Shown in pieces: positions 35,062 to 44,863 of a stretch of DNA of 64,000 bases (the stretch's first letter is position 1; the number at the start of each line of letters is the position of its first letter). The DNA comes from UBA685 sp002299005. GTDB lineage: Bacteria; Pseudomonadota; Alphaproteobacteria; Puniceispirillales; Puniceispirillaceae. The stretch spans positions 1-64,000 of the forward strand of contig CAXAAH010000005.1 in the NCBI GenBank assembly GCA_963966775.1, given 5' to 3'. Made by a program: the position numbers and the translations under genes. The notes under the pieces are model-generated. The model was not told the DNA's origin and did no database searches. It saw only the letters and a program-made list of their open reading frames with translations.

Positions 35062-37358
35062 TTGGCCAGCCTTGTGGCGCATCGCAAGATCTCTTCAGCT
35101 GTCGCAGGCGCTTGCAAATCAGGATAGCCCTTGCCCACAGATTGCAAAGCATGACTAACCGCCCCATGAACAGACATTGCCAGCATAAAAGGCGGCTCGC
35201 CCACAGCCTTAGAGCGATGGATGGTCTCAGAGGGATTGCCGCCACTATCAAATAGCGCAATCGTTATCTCGCGCGGCCTGTCTGAACAGGCAGGGATCTT
35301 ATAGGTAGAGGGCGCATGTGTCTGCAAGCGGCCATCTGCGCCATAGACAAGCTCTTCTGTCGTAAGCCAGCCCATGCCTTGGATAAAGCCACCTTCAATT
35401 TGCCCCTTATCAATCGCAGGGTTAATCGAATGTCCAACATCATGCAAGATATCAACCTTTAGAACGCGCATCTCCCCTGTCAGAACATCTAGCACAATTT
35501 CCGAAACAGCCGCGCCATAGGCAAAATAGTAAAAAGGCGACCCCTTGCCTTCTTCCTCATGCCAAAAGATATCGGGGGTGGCATAAAAGCCTGTCGCTGA
35601 TAAAGACACACGCCCTTGCCAGCATTGATTGGCCGCCTCAGCAAATCCCAGCTTGGTATCAGCGATAATCACATGCCCTGCTTCAAAACGCACATCCTCA
35701 GCGTCACCGTCATATTTGCTGGCAAGATAGCGCGCCATACGCTCTTTAATCGCAGATACCGCATTGGCTACGGCCATCCCATTCAAATCAGTGCCAGATG
35801 ACGCCGCTGTCGCTGAGGTGTTGGGTACCTTATCTGTGTTTGTGGACGAGATTTTGACATGCTGTGCGCCAATCCCAAAACTATGCGCGCAAATCTGTCT
35901 TATCTTGGTAAACAGCCCCTGCCCCATCTCAGTGCCACCATGATTGAGATGCACAGACCCATCTGTATAGACATGTACCAGCGCGCCTGCTTGATTCAGC
36001 ATGGTCTTATTAAAGGAAATCCCAAATTTGACAGGGGTGAGCGAAATACCGCGCTTTTGCCATAGATTATCTTTGTTAAAGGTCTCTATCTCAGCGCGTC
36101 TTGCCAGATAATCTGACTGTTCTTGCAAGCTATCTGATAGCGCGCCAATGATACAATCACGCACCGGCTGGCCATAGGGCGTAAGCTGGCCTGCCTGTGC
36201 GCTGTCTTTTTCGGCATAAAAATTTCGCGCGCGCACAATCATTGGATCAAGGCCTAGATGATGTGCGACCTCATCGATAATGCGCTCCATCGCCACCATA
36301 CCTTGCGGGCCACCAAAGCCGCGAAAGGCCGTATTAGAAGGGGTGTTTGTGCGACACATCTTGCTTGTGATGGTGACATTCTCGCAAAAATAACAATTCT
36401 CAGCATGCATCATGGCCCGCCCCGCAATGGCCGCTGATAAATCAAATGACATCCCGCAACGAGAAGCCTGCATCACATCAAGTGCCAACAGTTGCCCCTC
36501 ATCATCAAAGCCGACCTGATATGATATTTTGAAATCATGACGCTTGCCTGTCACCTTCATATCTTCATCACGGTCAAGCACAAGCTTGGCTGGCTGGCCT
36601 GTTTTCACCGCCGCTAATGCCGCAATAATGGCTGGCATATTGGCTTGGCTCTCCTTGCCACCAAAGGCGCCGCCCATGCGCCGCACATCCACCGTTATTT
36701 GATGAAAGCTGGTACCTAAGACCTCTGCGACCTTATGCTGAATTTCGGTTGGATGCTGGGTTGAGGCAAATAATTGCAAGGCCCCTGCCTCACCTGGCAC
36801 CGCAATTGCCGCTTGGCCTTCAAGATAGAAATGCTCTTGGCCGCCAATTTCAAACACACCCGATAGATGATGCGGCGCTGTGCCAAGAGCCGTCTTTGCA
36901 TCACCGATAGATAAACGCTTGGGCGGCTCTAGCAGAGTATCAGCCGCCAATGCCTCATCAATCGTCAGGATAGGCGGCAAGGGCTCTATCGCTATTTTGG
37001 CTTTTGTGGCCGCCATACGCGCTTGCTTTGCCGTCTTGGCAACCACAGCAAATAGCACCTGCCCGTGATAATGCACCTTGCCATCTGCGAAAACAGGGTC
37101 ATCTCCCATAATCGGGCTGGCATCATTCACCCCGTCAATATCCTCAAGGCTTAGGACGCGCACGACACCCGCAGAGGCTTTGACATCGGTTAGATCTAAG
37201 GTTGTGATGATACCATGCGCGACCTCAGATAGCCCAAGCGCGATGGAAAGACAATTCTCAGGCATCGACTTATCATCAATAAAACCAGCGCCTCCTGTCA
37301 CATAAAGCGCCGCGCTATCATGGGCAAGCGGTTGATGTAAAACGGTCTTTGACATCAT
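35058..37358 (-). CDS. xdhB: Xanthine dehydrogenase molybdenum-binding subunit
   Basis: The large subunit oxidises hypoxanthine and xanthine to urate at a Mo-pterin site. The 766-residue protein has the aldehyde-oxidase/xanthine-dehydrogenase a/b hammerhead domain (first ~130 residues), then the Mo domain with RRMGGAFGGKES, FRGFGGPQG (with the substrate arginine), GTEMGQGLFTK, and the late KAVGEPPFMLA with the catalytic glutamate. GGGAGGG precedes two adjacent ATG codons; the first overlaps the xdhA stop as ATGA. It works with XdhA (FAD, FeS) and XdhC. Confidence 0.95.
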   Translation of the reverse strand: MMSKTVLHQPLAHDSAALYVTGGAGFIDDKSMPENCLSIALGLSEVAHGIITTLDLTDVKASAGVVRVLSLEDIDGVNDASPIMGDDPVFADGKVHYHGQVLFAVVAKTAKQARMAATKAKIAIEPLPPILTIDEALAADTLLEPPKRLSIGDAKTALGTAPHHLSGVFEIGGQEHFYLEGQAAIAVPGEAGALQLFASTQHPTEIQHKVAEVLGTSFHQITVDVRRMGGAFGGKESQANMPAIIAALAAVKTGQPAKLVLDRDEDMKVTGKRHDFKISYQVGFDDEGQLLALDVMQASRCGMSFDLSAAIAGRAMMHAENCYFCENVTITSKMCRTNTPSNTAFRGFGGPQGMVAMERIIDEVAHHLGLDPMIVRARNFYAEKDSAQAGQLTPYGQPVRDCIIGALSDSLQEQSDYLARRAEIETFNKDNLWQKRGISLTPVKFGISFNKTMLNQAGALVHVYTDGSVHLNHGGTEMGQGLFTKIRQICAHSFGIGAQHVKISSTNTDKVPNTSATAASSGTDLNGMAVANAVSAIKERMARYLASKYDGDAEDVRFEAGHVIIADTKLGFAEAANQCWQGRVSLSATGFYATPDIFWHEEEGKGSPFYYFAYGAAVSEIVLDVLTGEMRVLKVDILHDVGHSINPAIDKGQIEGGFIQGMGWLTTEELVYGADGRLQTHAPSTYKIPACSDRPREITIALFDSGGNPSETIHRSKAVGEPPFMLAMSVHGAVSHALQSVGKGYPDLQAPATAEEILRCATRLAK

Positions 37359-38830
37359 CCCTCCCCCATGGCTTTGGCAAGATAAAGCTGTTTTTGGGTC
37401 GCTTCGACGATAAAGCTTTTGCGCACAAGATTGGCCGCCACTTGCAAACGATAGGCGGCTGAGGCGCGCATATCGCTAAGCGGGGTAAAGTCAGCGGCGA
37501 TCATGTCTGAAAAATCCATCTCTGCCAGCTTTGCCACTTCCTTGCCCATGATAAAGGCTTCCGTGGCAGGCGCGCGTTTTGGTGTTGCGGCCATACCCCC
37601 AAAAGCAAGGCGGATATCTGTGACAACACCCTCTTTGACTGTCAGGCGCATTGCTTGCAAGACAGCTGAGATATCTTGGTCAAAGCGCTTTGATATTTTA
37701 TAGGCATGAAAGCGCGTATCGGCTGGTAAATCAGGCAGATACAGCGCACTCACAAATTCATCAGACGCTCTGTCTTGGACGCCGTAAGAGATGAAAAAAT
37801 CATCCAGTGATACTTTGCGCATGCCTGCCTGCGAGGTTAGATGAACGACCCCATCAAGAGCCAGCATGCAAGGCGATATATCACCAATTGGTGAGCCATT
37901 TGCCACATTCCCGCAGACTGTGCCAGTGGCGCGTACCTGTGCAGAGCCAAATCGGCGCCAGACCTCTTGCAACGCCTCTGGTGCATCTTGAAGCGCCTGC
38001 ATTGCCTGGTTATGCGTAACGCCAGCCCCAATCTCTACACCGCCTTCAACAGGCGATACTAACGCCAGCTCATCTATTTTGCCTGTATAGATAAAACAGC
38101 TTAATTGCCGATGTTGTTTTGTCACCCACAGGCCGATATCTGTGCCGCCTGAAAGGATTTGTGCGCCTTCATACTCAGCTAGCAATCGCGCCGCCTCTGC
38201 GGTTGTGCGCGGCGCATAAAAATGCTGCCCCTCCGCCTTAATGGCCAAGCTTTCATCGCCCTTATGATAGGCCGCAAGAAAGGCATCTTCTGTGTCAAGG
38301 CGTGCGCGCTCCCATGCAGGACTTTGATAATCAGCCAATGATTTTGCCGCTTTCACAATCGGGCCATAGCCTGTGCAACGACACAGATTACCTGCCAGCG
38401 CATCATCAATCTCTTGGTCATCCAGCACCTGTTTATCGCGCCATAAATGATACAAGGATGTTATAAAACCGGGGGTGCAAAAGCCGCATTGCGCGCCATG
38501 ATGGTCAACCATCGCCTGTTGCACAGGATGCAATTCGCCATCAGGGCCAGCGATGCCTTCGACTGTGACAATCACCGCCCCATCCAACATGGGCATAAAT
38601 AAGATGCACGCATTTACCGCACGCATCTCATCTACCAGCCTGCCTGAGGCATCTGGCCTTTGCAGGCGCATAAAGACCGTGCAAGCGCCGCAATCACCCT
38701 CAGCACAGCCTTCTTTGGTGCCTGTCTTCTTGGCTGACAGACGCAACCAATTAAGCAATGTCGTATCAGGGCGCACATCGTCTATGTGATGCACCTCGCC
38801 ATTTAGACAAATTTCAATAACTGACTTCAT
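37355..38830 (-). CDS. xdhA: Xanthine dehydrogenase FeS/FAD subunit
   Basis: The small subunit passes electrons from the Mo site to FAD and NAD. The 491-residue chain has a plant-type [2Fe-2S] domain (CAEGDCGACTVFM), a second [2Fe-2S] domain (CGFCTPGFI and CRCTGY), then the FAD domain with LSGGTDIGLWVTK and GNVANGSPIGD, and a CO-dehydrogenase flavoprotein C-terminal domain. ATG at 38830 (MKSVIEICLNGE) is the likely start; a GTG five codons upstream is possible. It lies 30 bp after puuD in the same operon. Confidence 0.95.
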   Translation of the reverse strand: MKSVIEICLNGEVHHIDDVRPDTTLLNWLRLSAKKTGTKEGCAEGDCGACTVFMRLQRPDASGRLVDEMRAVNACILFMPMLDGAVIVTVEGIAGPDGELHPVQQAMVDHHGAQCGFCTPGFITSLYHLWRDKQVLDDQEIDDALAGNLCRCTGYGPIVKAAKSLADYQSPAWERARLDTEDAFLAAYHKGDESLAIKAEGQHFYAPRTTAEAARLLAEYEGAQILSGGTDIGLWVTKQHRQLSCFIYTGKIDELALVSPVEGGVEIGAGVTHNQAMQALQDAPEALQEVWRRFGSAQVRATGTVCGNVANGSPIGDISPCMLALDGVVHLTSQAGMRKVSLDDFFISYGVQDRASDEFVSALYLPDLPADTRFHAYKISKRFDQDISAVLQAMRLTVKEGVVTDIRLAFGGMAATPKRAPATEAFIMGKEVAKLAEMDFSDMIAADFTPLSDMRASAAYRLQVAANLVRKSFIVEATQKQLYLAKAMGEG

Positions 38831-38860
38831 AATCTCAGCGACCACAAAAAAGGTTAACTC

Positions 38861-40141
38861 TTAACTCTTACCATTCGCAAAAGAGCTATTATACCAGCGT
38901 ATCAGCAACTGACGCTCCTCATCTTCCATATAGCTCACATTTGCGGGCGGCATAGCGTGTGACAGCCCTGATTGCGTGACAATCACATGGGCTTGGCGAA
39001 GGATTTGGCTATCCGTTTCAAGCATCACGCCCTTTGGTGGCCAGCGCACACCATCATAAAAGGGCTCACTTGCATGACACATAGAACAACGCCCTAGCAC
39101 CACATCACGCACATCCTCATAATGCGGTGATTGCGCCAACTTGATTTGCTGTTCTGTCAAAGATAATTCAGACAATGCCGGCTCATCATAGGATTTATGC
39201 GAAAATAACGGCGCCAGAGAAAGCGCCATGATCGCCAAAAACAGCGCGATAGTCACACCCCATGTCCAACGAGGCGAGCCTTTACGCGCATGATTGCTGT
39301 TGAAATAATGACGGATAGACACACCCATCAAAAATACCAGCGCCGCGATAATCCATGAATAATCGGTTGAATGCGCCAACGGGTAATGGTTGGACAACAT
39401 AAAGAATATCACCGGCAGGGTTAGATAATTATTATGGGTCGAACGCACCTTTGCTATCTTGCCATATTTGGCATCAGGCGTGCGCCCGGCTTTTAAGTCT
39501 GCCACCACAATGCGCTGGTTGGGAATGATTATCATCAGTACATTAAATGACATAATCGTCGCTGTCACAGCGCCTAAATGCAGGAAGGCGGCTCTGCCTG
39601 TAAAAATCTGGTCAAGACCATAGGCAAGCAGGACAAGGATGACATAAAGCGCCAACATCAACGCTGTTGGATTATCGCCCAATGGCGAGCGGCATAGCGC
39701 GTTATAGCCTACCCAGCCAACCGCCAATACCGCTAATGACAGGCCAATCGCGCCCCATAAAGGCAATTCTGCCTTCTCAGCATCAATCAGGTAAATATCA
39801 GCACCGACATAATAGACCACCGCCATCAGCGCAAAGCCTGACAGCCATGTGGCATAAGATTCCCACTTAAACCACGTCAAATGCTCTGGCAGGGTTGGCG
39901 GGGCGACAAGGTATTTTTGAATATGGTAAAACCCGCCCCCATGCACTTGCCATTCTTCGCCATTCACCAAATCAGGCAGGCCTTCATGACGGCGCAGACC
40001 CAAATCAAGCGCGATAAAATAAAAAGAAGAGCCTATCCAAGCAATGGCGGTAATCACATGTAACCAGCGCAAGGCAAATTCTCCCCAATCAAGCGCAAGA
40101 AGGCCCAAAAACGATAGCTCTAGCTCAGTCCCAAACATCAT
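38861..40141 (-). CDS. puuD: Membrane-bound urate oxidase PuuD with cytochrome c domain
   Basis: PuuD oxidises urate to 5-hydroxyisourate and passes electrons to its own heme. The 426-residue protein has about eight membrane helices in the first ~310 residues (start LRWLHVITAIAWIGSSFYF; conserved HGGGFYHIQKY) and a C-terminal periplasmic c-type cytochrome domain with CSMCH. A methionine axial ligand is plausible in SHAMPPANV. Start ATG 40141 directly follows the uraH stop with no gap, and GGGGGAG lies just upstream. It replaces the cofactor-free uricase of other organisms. Confidence 0.95.
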   Translation of the reverse strand: MMFGTELELSFLGLLALDWGEFALRWLHVITAIAWIGSSFYFIALDLGLRRHEGLPDLVNGEEWQVHGGGFYHIQKYLVAPPTLPEHLTWFKWESYATWLSGFALMAVVYYVGADIYLIDAEKAELPLWGAIGLSLAVLAVGWVGYNALCRSPLGDNPTALMLALYVILVLLAYGLDQIFTGRAAFLHLGAVTATIMSFNVLMIIIPNQRIVVADLKAGRTPDAKYGKIAKVRSTHNNYLTLPVIFFMLSNHYPLAHSTDYSWIIAALVFLMGVSIRHYFNSNHARKGSPRWTWGVTIALFLAIMALSLAPLFSHKSYDEPALSELSLTEQQIKLAQSPHYEDVRDVVLGRCSMCHASEPFYDGVRWPPKGVMLETDSQILRQAHVIVTQSGLSHAMPPANVSYMEDEERQLLIRWYNSSFANGKS

Positions 40142-40501
40142 TTAGCTCCCCCGATATGTCGAATAGCCATAAGGTGATAATAATAATGGCACATGATAAT
40201 GAGATTGCGCATCTGCCATACCAAATATGATAGGCACCTCATCCAAAAATTTAGGCTCTGGCAAATCATCATAATGTGCTTCTAAATAAGCGCCTGCCTG
40301 AAATACCAGCATATAGCGACCAGCGGCAAACGACCCCTTTGGCAAGATAGGCGTATCTGTGCGGCCATCATCATTGGTGCGCATATCGCAAATATGGATT
40401 TGCTCACTGCCCTCAAGGCGGTAAAGGCTTATCGCCAAATCAGCCGCTGGCATGCCGCGCCCTGTATCAAGCACATGTGTCGTTAAAAAGCCGCTATTCA
40501 T
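40142..40501 (-). CDS. uraH: 5-hydroxyisourate hydrolase
   Basis: This transthyretin-related enzyme opens the 5-hydroxyisourate ring to OHCU. The 119-residue protein has the conserved TTHVLDTGRGMPA start (catalytic His), a middle arginine in DGRTDTP, HYHVPLLLSPYGYSTYRGS, and the C-terminal YRGS tetrapeptide that marks true hydrolases. It is the first gene of the leftward purine operon and abuts puuD. The divergent puuE-uraD gene starts about 120 bp away, so a shared regulatory region at 40502-40624 is likely. Confidence 0.95.
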   Translation of the reverse strand: MNSGFLTTHVLDTGRGMPAADLAISLYRLEGSEQIHICDMRTNDDGRTDTPILPKGSFAAGRYMLVFQAGAYLEAHYDDLPEPKFLDEVPIIFGMADAQSHYHVPLLLSPYGYSTYRGS

Positions 40502-40624
40502 TGCTCATAAACCTTCCCACTTTTATCACCAAGATGACAAATGCTTTATTCTTGACTGTTAACTGGTCTACTATGTCACCTATAGTGCTTTGTTTCTATC
40601 ATTTTGTGCGAGAAAAAAACGAAC

Positions 40625-42049
40625 ATGCGATACCCAAGAGATATGAGAGGTTATGGCGATCAGACGCCGAGAGCGCCTTGGCCTAACAGCGCCAAAATTG
40701 CGGTTCAATTCGTTGTGAATTACGAAGAAGGCGCTGAGAATAATATCCTGCATGGTGATAGCGCATCAGAAGCCTTTTTATCAGAGATTGTGGGCGCCGC
40801 CGCATGGCCAAATCAGCGTCATTGGAACATGGAATCTCTCTATGAATATGGCGCAAGAGCTGGTTTTTGGCGCCTGCACGCGCTTTTCACAAAAGCTGAT
40901 ATCCCGGTGACTGTCTATGGCGTAGCACAAGCCCTCAAACGCGCACCAGATCAGGTGCAAGCGATGCTTGAGGCAGATTGGGAAATCGCAAGCCACGGCC
41001 TGAAATGGATTGAATATAAAGATCATAGTCCCGAAGAAGAACGCGCTGACATCATAGAAGCTATCCGCATGCATGAGCTCATCACGGGGCAAAAGCCGCA
41101 AGGCTGGTATACTGGCAGATGTTCTGTGAACACGGTTGATCTGGTGGCGGAACAAGGCGTTTGCACTTACCAGTCAGATTGTTATGGCGATGATTTGCCC
41201 TATTGGCACGAGACGCCCTCTGGCCCGCAATTGATGGTGCCTTACACGCTTGATGCCAATGATATGCGCTTTGCGACCCCGCAAGGCTTTAACACAAGCG
41301 AGCATTTCTTCACCTATCTCAAAGATAGCTTTGATGCGCTCTATGCCGAGGGTCTGGCAGGTACGCCAAAGATGATGTCTATCGGCCTTCATTGTCGTCT
41401 TATCGGCAGGCCTGGCCGTATTCAGGGCCTGCGCAAATTTATCGATTATGTGAAATCGCATGAGCAAGTTTGGCTAGCCAAGCGCATTGATATCGCCAAA
41501 GCATGGGTTGAGGCCCATCCCTATAAGCCGCCCTTCTCGCCAGCGTCTCTGTCTGAAGAAGATTTCATGGCCCATTTTGGCGGTGTTTATGAGCATTCAC
41601 AATGGATTGCCGAACACACCTTTGCCGATGAGCTAGGGCCCGTACATAATAGCCCAAGCGCGTTTGCCGCTGCTATGGCCTATCATTTCAGAGCGGCAAG
41701 TGATAACAGGCGCCTTAGCGTCTTGCGCGCCCACCCAGATTTAGCTGGCAAGCTTGCACAAGCGCGCCAATTAACGCCAGAATCGGCAGATGAGCAGGCT
41801 TCAGCAGGCTTAGATGCGCTAACAGATGCTGAAAAACAGACTTTCACCGAACTGAATGAGGCCTATGTTGCCAAGTTTGGCCATCCATTTATCATTGCCG
41901 TCAAAGCCCATACAAAGGCTAGCATTCTTGCCGCTTTCAAAAAACGCATCAACCATGATAGCGCGACCGAATTGCAAGAAGCTTGTCAACAAGTTGAAAA
42001 AATTGCAGGGTTTCGGATAAAGGCTATTTTCGATAGTGAAAATGACTAA
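40625..42049 (+). CDS. Allantoinase (PuuE) fused to OHCU decarboxylase (UraD)
   Basis: A bifunctional 474-residue protein. Residues ~1-305 are the PuuE-type allantoinase of the polysaccharide-deacetylase fold (MRYPRDMRGYGDQTPRAPWPN start, NYEEGAEN, SHGLKWIEY, WYTGRCSVNTV). Residues ~310-474 are an OHCU decarboxylase domain (FGGVYEHSQWIAE, RAHPDLAGKLA, FGHPFIIAVKAH). The first makes allantoate from allantoin; the second makes S-allantoin from OHCU, so two non-sequentially listed but adjacent steps are joined. The start is ATG 40625; seven extra upstream codons lack support. It is divergent from uraH and leads the operon with allE, allA and a permease. Confidence 0.93.
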   Translation: MRYPRDMRGYGDQTPRAPWPNSAKIAVQFVVNYEEGAENNILHGDSASEAFLSEIVGAAAWPNQRHWNMESLYEYGARAGFWRLHALFTKADIPVTVYGVAQALKRAPDQVQAMLEADWEIASHGLKWIEYKDHSPEEERADIIEAIRMHELITGQKPQGWYTGRCSVNTVDLVAEQGVCTYQSDCYGDDLPYWHETPSGPQLMVPYTLDANDMRFATPQGFNTSEHFFTYLKDSFDALYAEGLAGTPKMMSIGLHCRLIGRPGRIQGLRKFIDYVKSHEQVWLAKRIDIAKAWVEAHPYKPPFSPASLSEEDFMAHFGGVYEHSQWIAEHTFADELGPVHNSPSAFAAAMAYHFRAASDNRRLSVLRAHPDLAGKLAQARQLTPESADEQASAGLDALTDAEKQTFTELNEAYVAKFGHPFIIAVKAHTKASILAAFKKRINHDSATELQEACQQVEKIAGFRIKAIFDSEND

Positions 42050-42086
42050 AATAATGGCGAATTATAGGGAATTAAGTGTGCAATAG

Positions 42087-42923
42087 ATGACCAAAAACAG
42101 TCAAATGACATCTTATTACGCACCGCAAGGTGGTCTGCCATCACAAAAGACACTTCTCACAGATAGAGCTGTTTTTACAACCGCCTATGCCGTGATCCCA
42201 AAAGGCGTCATCAGTGATATTACGACATCGCACCTTCCCTTTTGGGACAAGACACGCCTATGGGTGATCGCGCGCCCGATGACAGGCTTTGCTGAGACAT
42301 TCTCGCACTATATCGTTGAGGTTAGCGCCAATGGTGGCTCTGATAAGCCTGATACAAATGATGAGGCGCAATCTGTTTTATTCATCGTCGAAGGACAGGT
42401 CACCCTCTCTTATGGCGGCACAGATTACACACTGTCCGCCGGTGGCTATGCCTATCTGCCTGCAGGCCTTGATTGGCGCTTGAAAAACACCTCTTCTGAT
42501 AAGGCGGTATTCCATTGGATACGCAAACGCTATCAACGCGTTGATGGCATTGAAGCTCCAGAAGCATTTGTGACCTCTGATCAAGAAACAACGCCGATTG
42601 AGATGCCTGATACAAACGGTGTTTGGGCCACGAGCCGCTTTGTTGAGCCAGATGATATCCGCCATGATATGCATGTGAATATCGTCACATTCCAGCCAGG
42701 CGGGGTTATCCCTTTTGCCGAAACGCATGTGATGGAACATGGGCTGTATATTTTACAAGGCAAGGCCGCCTATCATGTCAATCAAGATTGGGTTGAGGTT
42801 GAGGCAGGTGACTATCTATGGCTTCGCGCTTTTTGTCCGCAAGCTTGTTATGCCGGCGGGCCAGAGCCGTTCCGCTATTTGCTTTATAAAGACGTAAACA
42901 GGCATCCAGATTTGTTGCTATAG
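42087..42923 (+). CDS. allE: (S)-ureidoglycine aminohydrolase (bicupin)
   Basis: The enzyme releases ammonia from S-ureidoglycine to give S-ureidoglycolate. The 278-residue protein has two cupin domains: the first around residues 65-145 (LFIVEGQVTLSYGG, GGYAYLPAG), the second from ~195 (TFQPGGVIPFAETHVMEHGLYILQGKAAY) with the Mn ligands E, H, H and Q typical of UGHY/AllE. It is 37 bp after the puuE-uraD fusion. It consumes the product of allantoate amidohydrolase, whose gene is not seen here. Confidence 0.9.
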   Translation: MTKNSQMTSYYAPQGGLPSQKTLLTDRAVFTTAYAVIPKGVISDITTSHLPFWDKTRLWVIARPMTGFAETFSHYIVEVSANGGSDKPDTNDEAQSVLFIVEGQVTLSYGGTDYTLSAGGYAYLPAGLDWRLKNTSSDKAVFHWIRKRYQRVDGIEAPEAFVTSDQETTPIEMPDTNGVWATSRFVEPDDIRHDMHVNIVTFQPGGVIPFAETHVMEHGLYILQGKAAYHVNQDWVEVEAGDYLWLRAFCPQACYAGGPEPFRYLLYKDVNRHPDLLL

Positions 42924-42949
42924 CCTGATAAAATAAGGGGGCGCCGGCC

Positions 42950-43435
42950 GTGACCACAAACATCCAGATAGAACCACTTACCCTTGAGGCTTTCGCGCCT
43001 TTTGGTGATGTGCTTTATTTTGATGGTGCGCCTGATAAAATGATTAATCAGGGGCTATGTGGGCGCTATCATGATAGGGCCTTACTGACGCTAGGCGATG
43101 GCAAGGCTGGTATCAGCCTGTTTGATGCCAAGCCGCGCACCCTTCCCTATCAGCTTGATTTATTAGAACGCCATCCGCTTGGCTCGCAAGCCTTTTTGCC
43201 GATGAGCGAACACCCCTTCTTAGTGATCGTCGCACCTGATGCAGGCGGAAGACCTGACAGGCCGCGCGCTTTTATCACTGAGCCGCATATGGGTGTGAAC
43301 TACCATGCAAATATTTGGCATGGCGTGTTGACACCCCTATCAGCTCCGGGACGTTTTGCGGTGATTGACCGCATTGGCGCCGGAGATAATCTCGAGGAAT
43401 TCTGGCTGGAGACGCCGTATATAATTATGAGGTGA
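42950..43435 (+). CDS. allA: Ureidoglycolate lyase
   Basis: The enzyme splits ureidoglycolate into glyoxylate and urea, the last step of the pathway. The 161-residue protein has the AllA features PLTLEAFAPFGDVL, ERHPLGSQAFLPM, and NYHANIWHGVLTPL. The start is GTG at 42950: AAGGGGG lies 8 bases before it and no in-frame ATG fits. It sits between allE and the purine permease with short gaps. The urea produced would need a urease or urea amidolyase encoded elsewhere. Confidence 0.92.
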   Translation: MTTNIQIEPLTLEAFAPFGDVLYFDGAPDKMINQGLCGRYHDRALLTLGDGKAGISLFDAKPRTLPYQLDLLERHPLGSQAFLPMSEHPFLVIVAPDAGGRPDRPRAFITEPHMGVNYHANIWHGVLTPLSAPGRFAVIDRIGAGDNLEEFWLETPYIIMR

Positions 43436-43478
43436 CGAAAGGCCAGAGTTTGCAATCAACTGCTTATGGGGGGAAATC

Positions 43479-44837
43479 ATGGCAGCAGATAATTCACTTG
43501 GCACCCCGGCACAACTTGCCGACCCAAATTACACACCGAAACTGGCACAGGCAGTGCCACTCGGCATTCAGCATATATTGGCGATGTTTGTATCAAACGT
43601 CACACCCGCCATTATCTTGGCAGGGGCCGCAGGTTTTGGCTTTGGCTCAAACTCAGCTGACTTTCCATCACTTATCTATATGATTCAGATGTCGATGGTC
43701 TTTGCGGGTCTTGCGACTTTAATCCAGACTATTGGCATTGGCCCCATTGGGGCGCGCCTGCCTATCGTGCAAGGGACGAGCTTTGCCTTTGTGCCCATTA
43801 TGATCCCGCTTGTCGCTGGCAAGGGCGTTGATGCGATGGCCGCCGTGATGGGAGGCGTCTTGGTTGGCGGTATCTTCCACATGTTCCTTGGCACATTCAT
43901 TAAGCGCATTCGCTTTGCCTTCCCGCCATTGGTCACAGGCCTTGTTGTGCTGATGATTGGCCTTGCCTTGATAAAGGTTGGCATCCAATATGCCGCGGGC
44001 GGTGTGCCTGCGATTGGCACGCCTGATTATGGCACAGCGCTTAATTGGACAGCCGCTGGCATTGTGATTGTCGTGGCTCTTGGTTTGAAATTCTTTACCA
44101 AAGGCTTGCTATCCGCCGGCGCTGTTCTTGTTGGCATGATTGCCGGCTATCTGTTTGCGATGACGCAAGGCATGGTCAATTTTGGCGGCGTTAGCAATGC
44201 GGCGCTGTTCTCTGTGCCTATGCCATTTCATTTTGGCATGGAATTTACCGCTGCGGCGATTATCGGCATGTGCGCCATGTCGTTTGTCTCTGCCGTTGAA
44301 ACAGTGGGCGACGTCTCAGGCATCACTAAAGGCGGTGCCAAGCGCGAGGCAACAGACGAAGAAATCCAAGGGGCGACCTATGCAGATGGGTTTGGCTCTG
44401 CCATCGCCGGCCTGTTTGGCGGCCTTCCCAACACATCATTCAGCCAGAATGTCGGCCTTGTCGCAATCACAGGCGTGATGAGCCGCAAGGTGGTCACATT
44501 TGGCGCGATTTTGCTTGTGATTGCCGGTCTTATCCCAAAGGTTGGGGCAATTATCTCAACCGTGCCTATCGAAGTTTTGGGCGGCGGTGTGATCGTGATG
44601 TTTGGCATGGTTGCCGCGGCAGGCGTCTCTATCTTGGCGGGCGTTGAATGGAACCGCAGGAACCTGATGATTTTTGCGATATCTCTATCGGTTGGCCTCG
44701 GCCTCCAGCTTGAACCAGGCGCCTTGCAGCACCTAACAGGCACCGTCAAGATATTAATGACCTCAGGCCTGCTCCCTGCGGCATTATTGGCGATGATATT
44801 GAACCTCATCCTGCCTGAAGAGCTACCAGAAGCGTAA
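43479..44837 (+). CDS. NCS2-family purine (urate/xanthine) permease
   Basis: A 452-residue inner-membrane transporter of the nucleobase-ascorbate family with about 12-14 membrane segments. Signature regions: PLGIQHILAMFVSN (TM1), PIVQGTSFAFVP (TM3), SAVETVGDVSGITKGG (TM8, with the substrate-binding glutamate) and GGLPNTSFSQNVGLVAITGV (TM10). Context in the purine island points to urate, xanthine or related purines. The exact specificity cannot be read off. It is the last gene of the rightward purine operon. Confidence 0.9.
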   Translation: MAADNSLGTPAQLADPNYTPKLAQAVPLGIQHILAMFVSNVTPAIILAGAAGFGFGSNSADFPSLIYMIQMSMVFAGLATLIQTIGIGPIGARLPIVQGTSFAFVPIMIPLVAGKGVDAMAAVMGGVLVGGIFHMFLGTFIKRIRFAFPPLVTGLVVLMIGLALIKVGIQYAAGGVPAIGTPDYGTALNWTAAGIVIVVALGLKFFTKGLLSAGAVLVGMIAGYLFAMTQGMVNFGGVSNAALFSVPMPFHFGMEFTAAAIIGMCAMSFVSAVETVGDVSGITKGGAKREATDEEIQGATYADGFGSAIAGLFGGLPNTSFSQNVGLVAITGVMSRKVVTFGAILLVIAGLIPKVGAIISTVPIEVLGGGVIVMFGMVAAAGVSILAGVEWNRRNLMIFAISLSVGLGLQLEPGALQHLTGTVKILMTSGLLPAALLAMILNLILPEELPEA

Positions 44838-44863
44838 CAAGCGCGTTTGATAGGACCTTAAAA

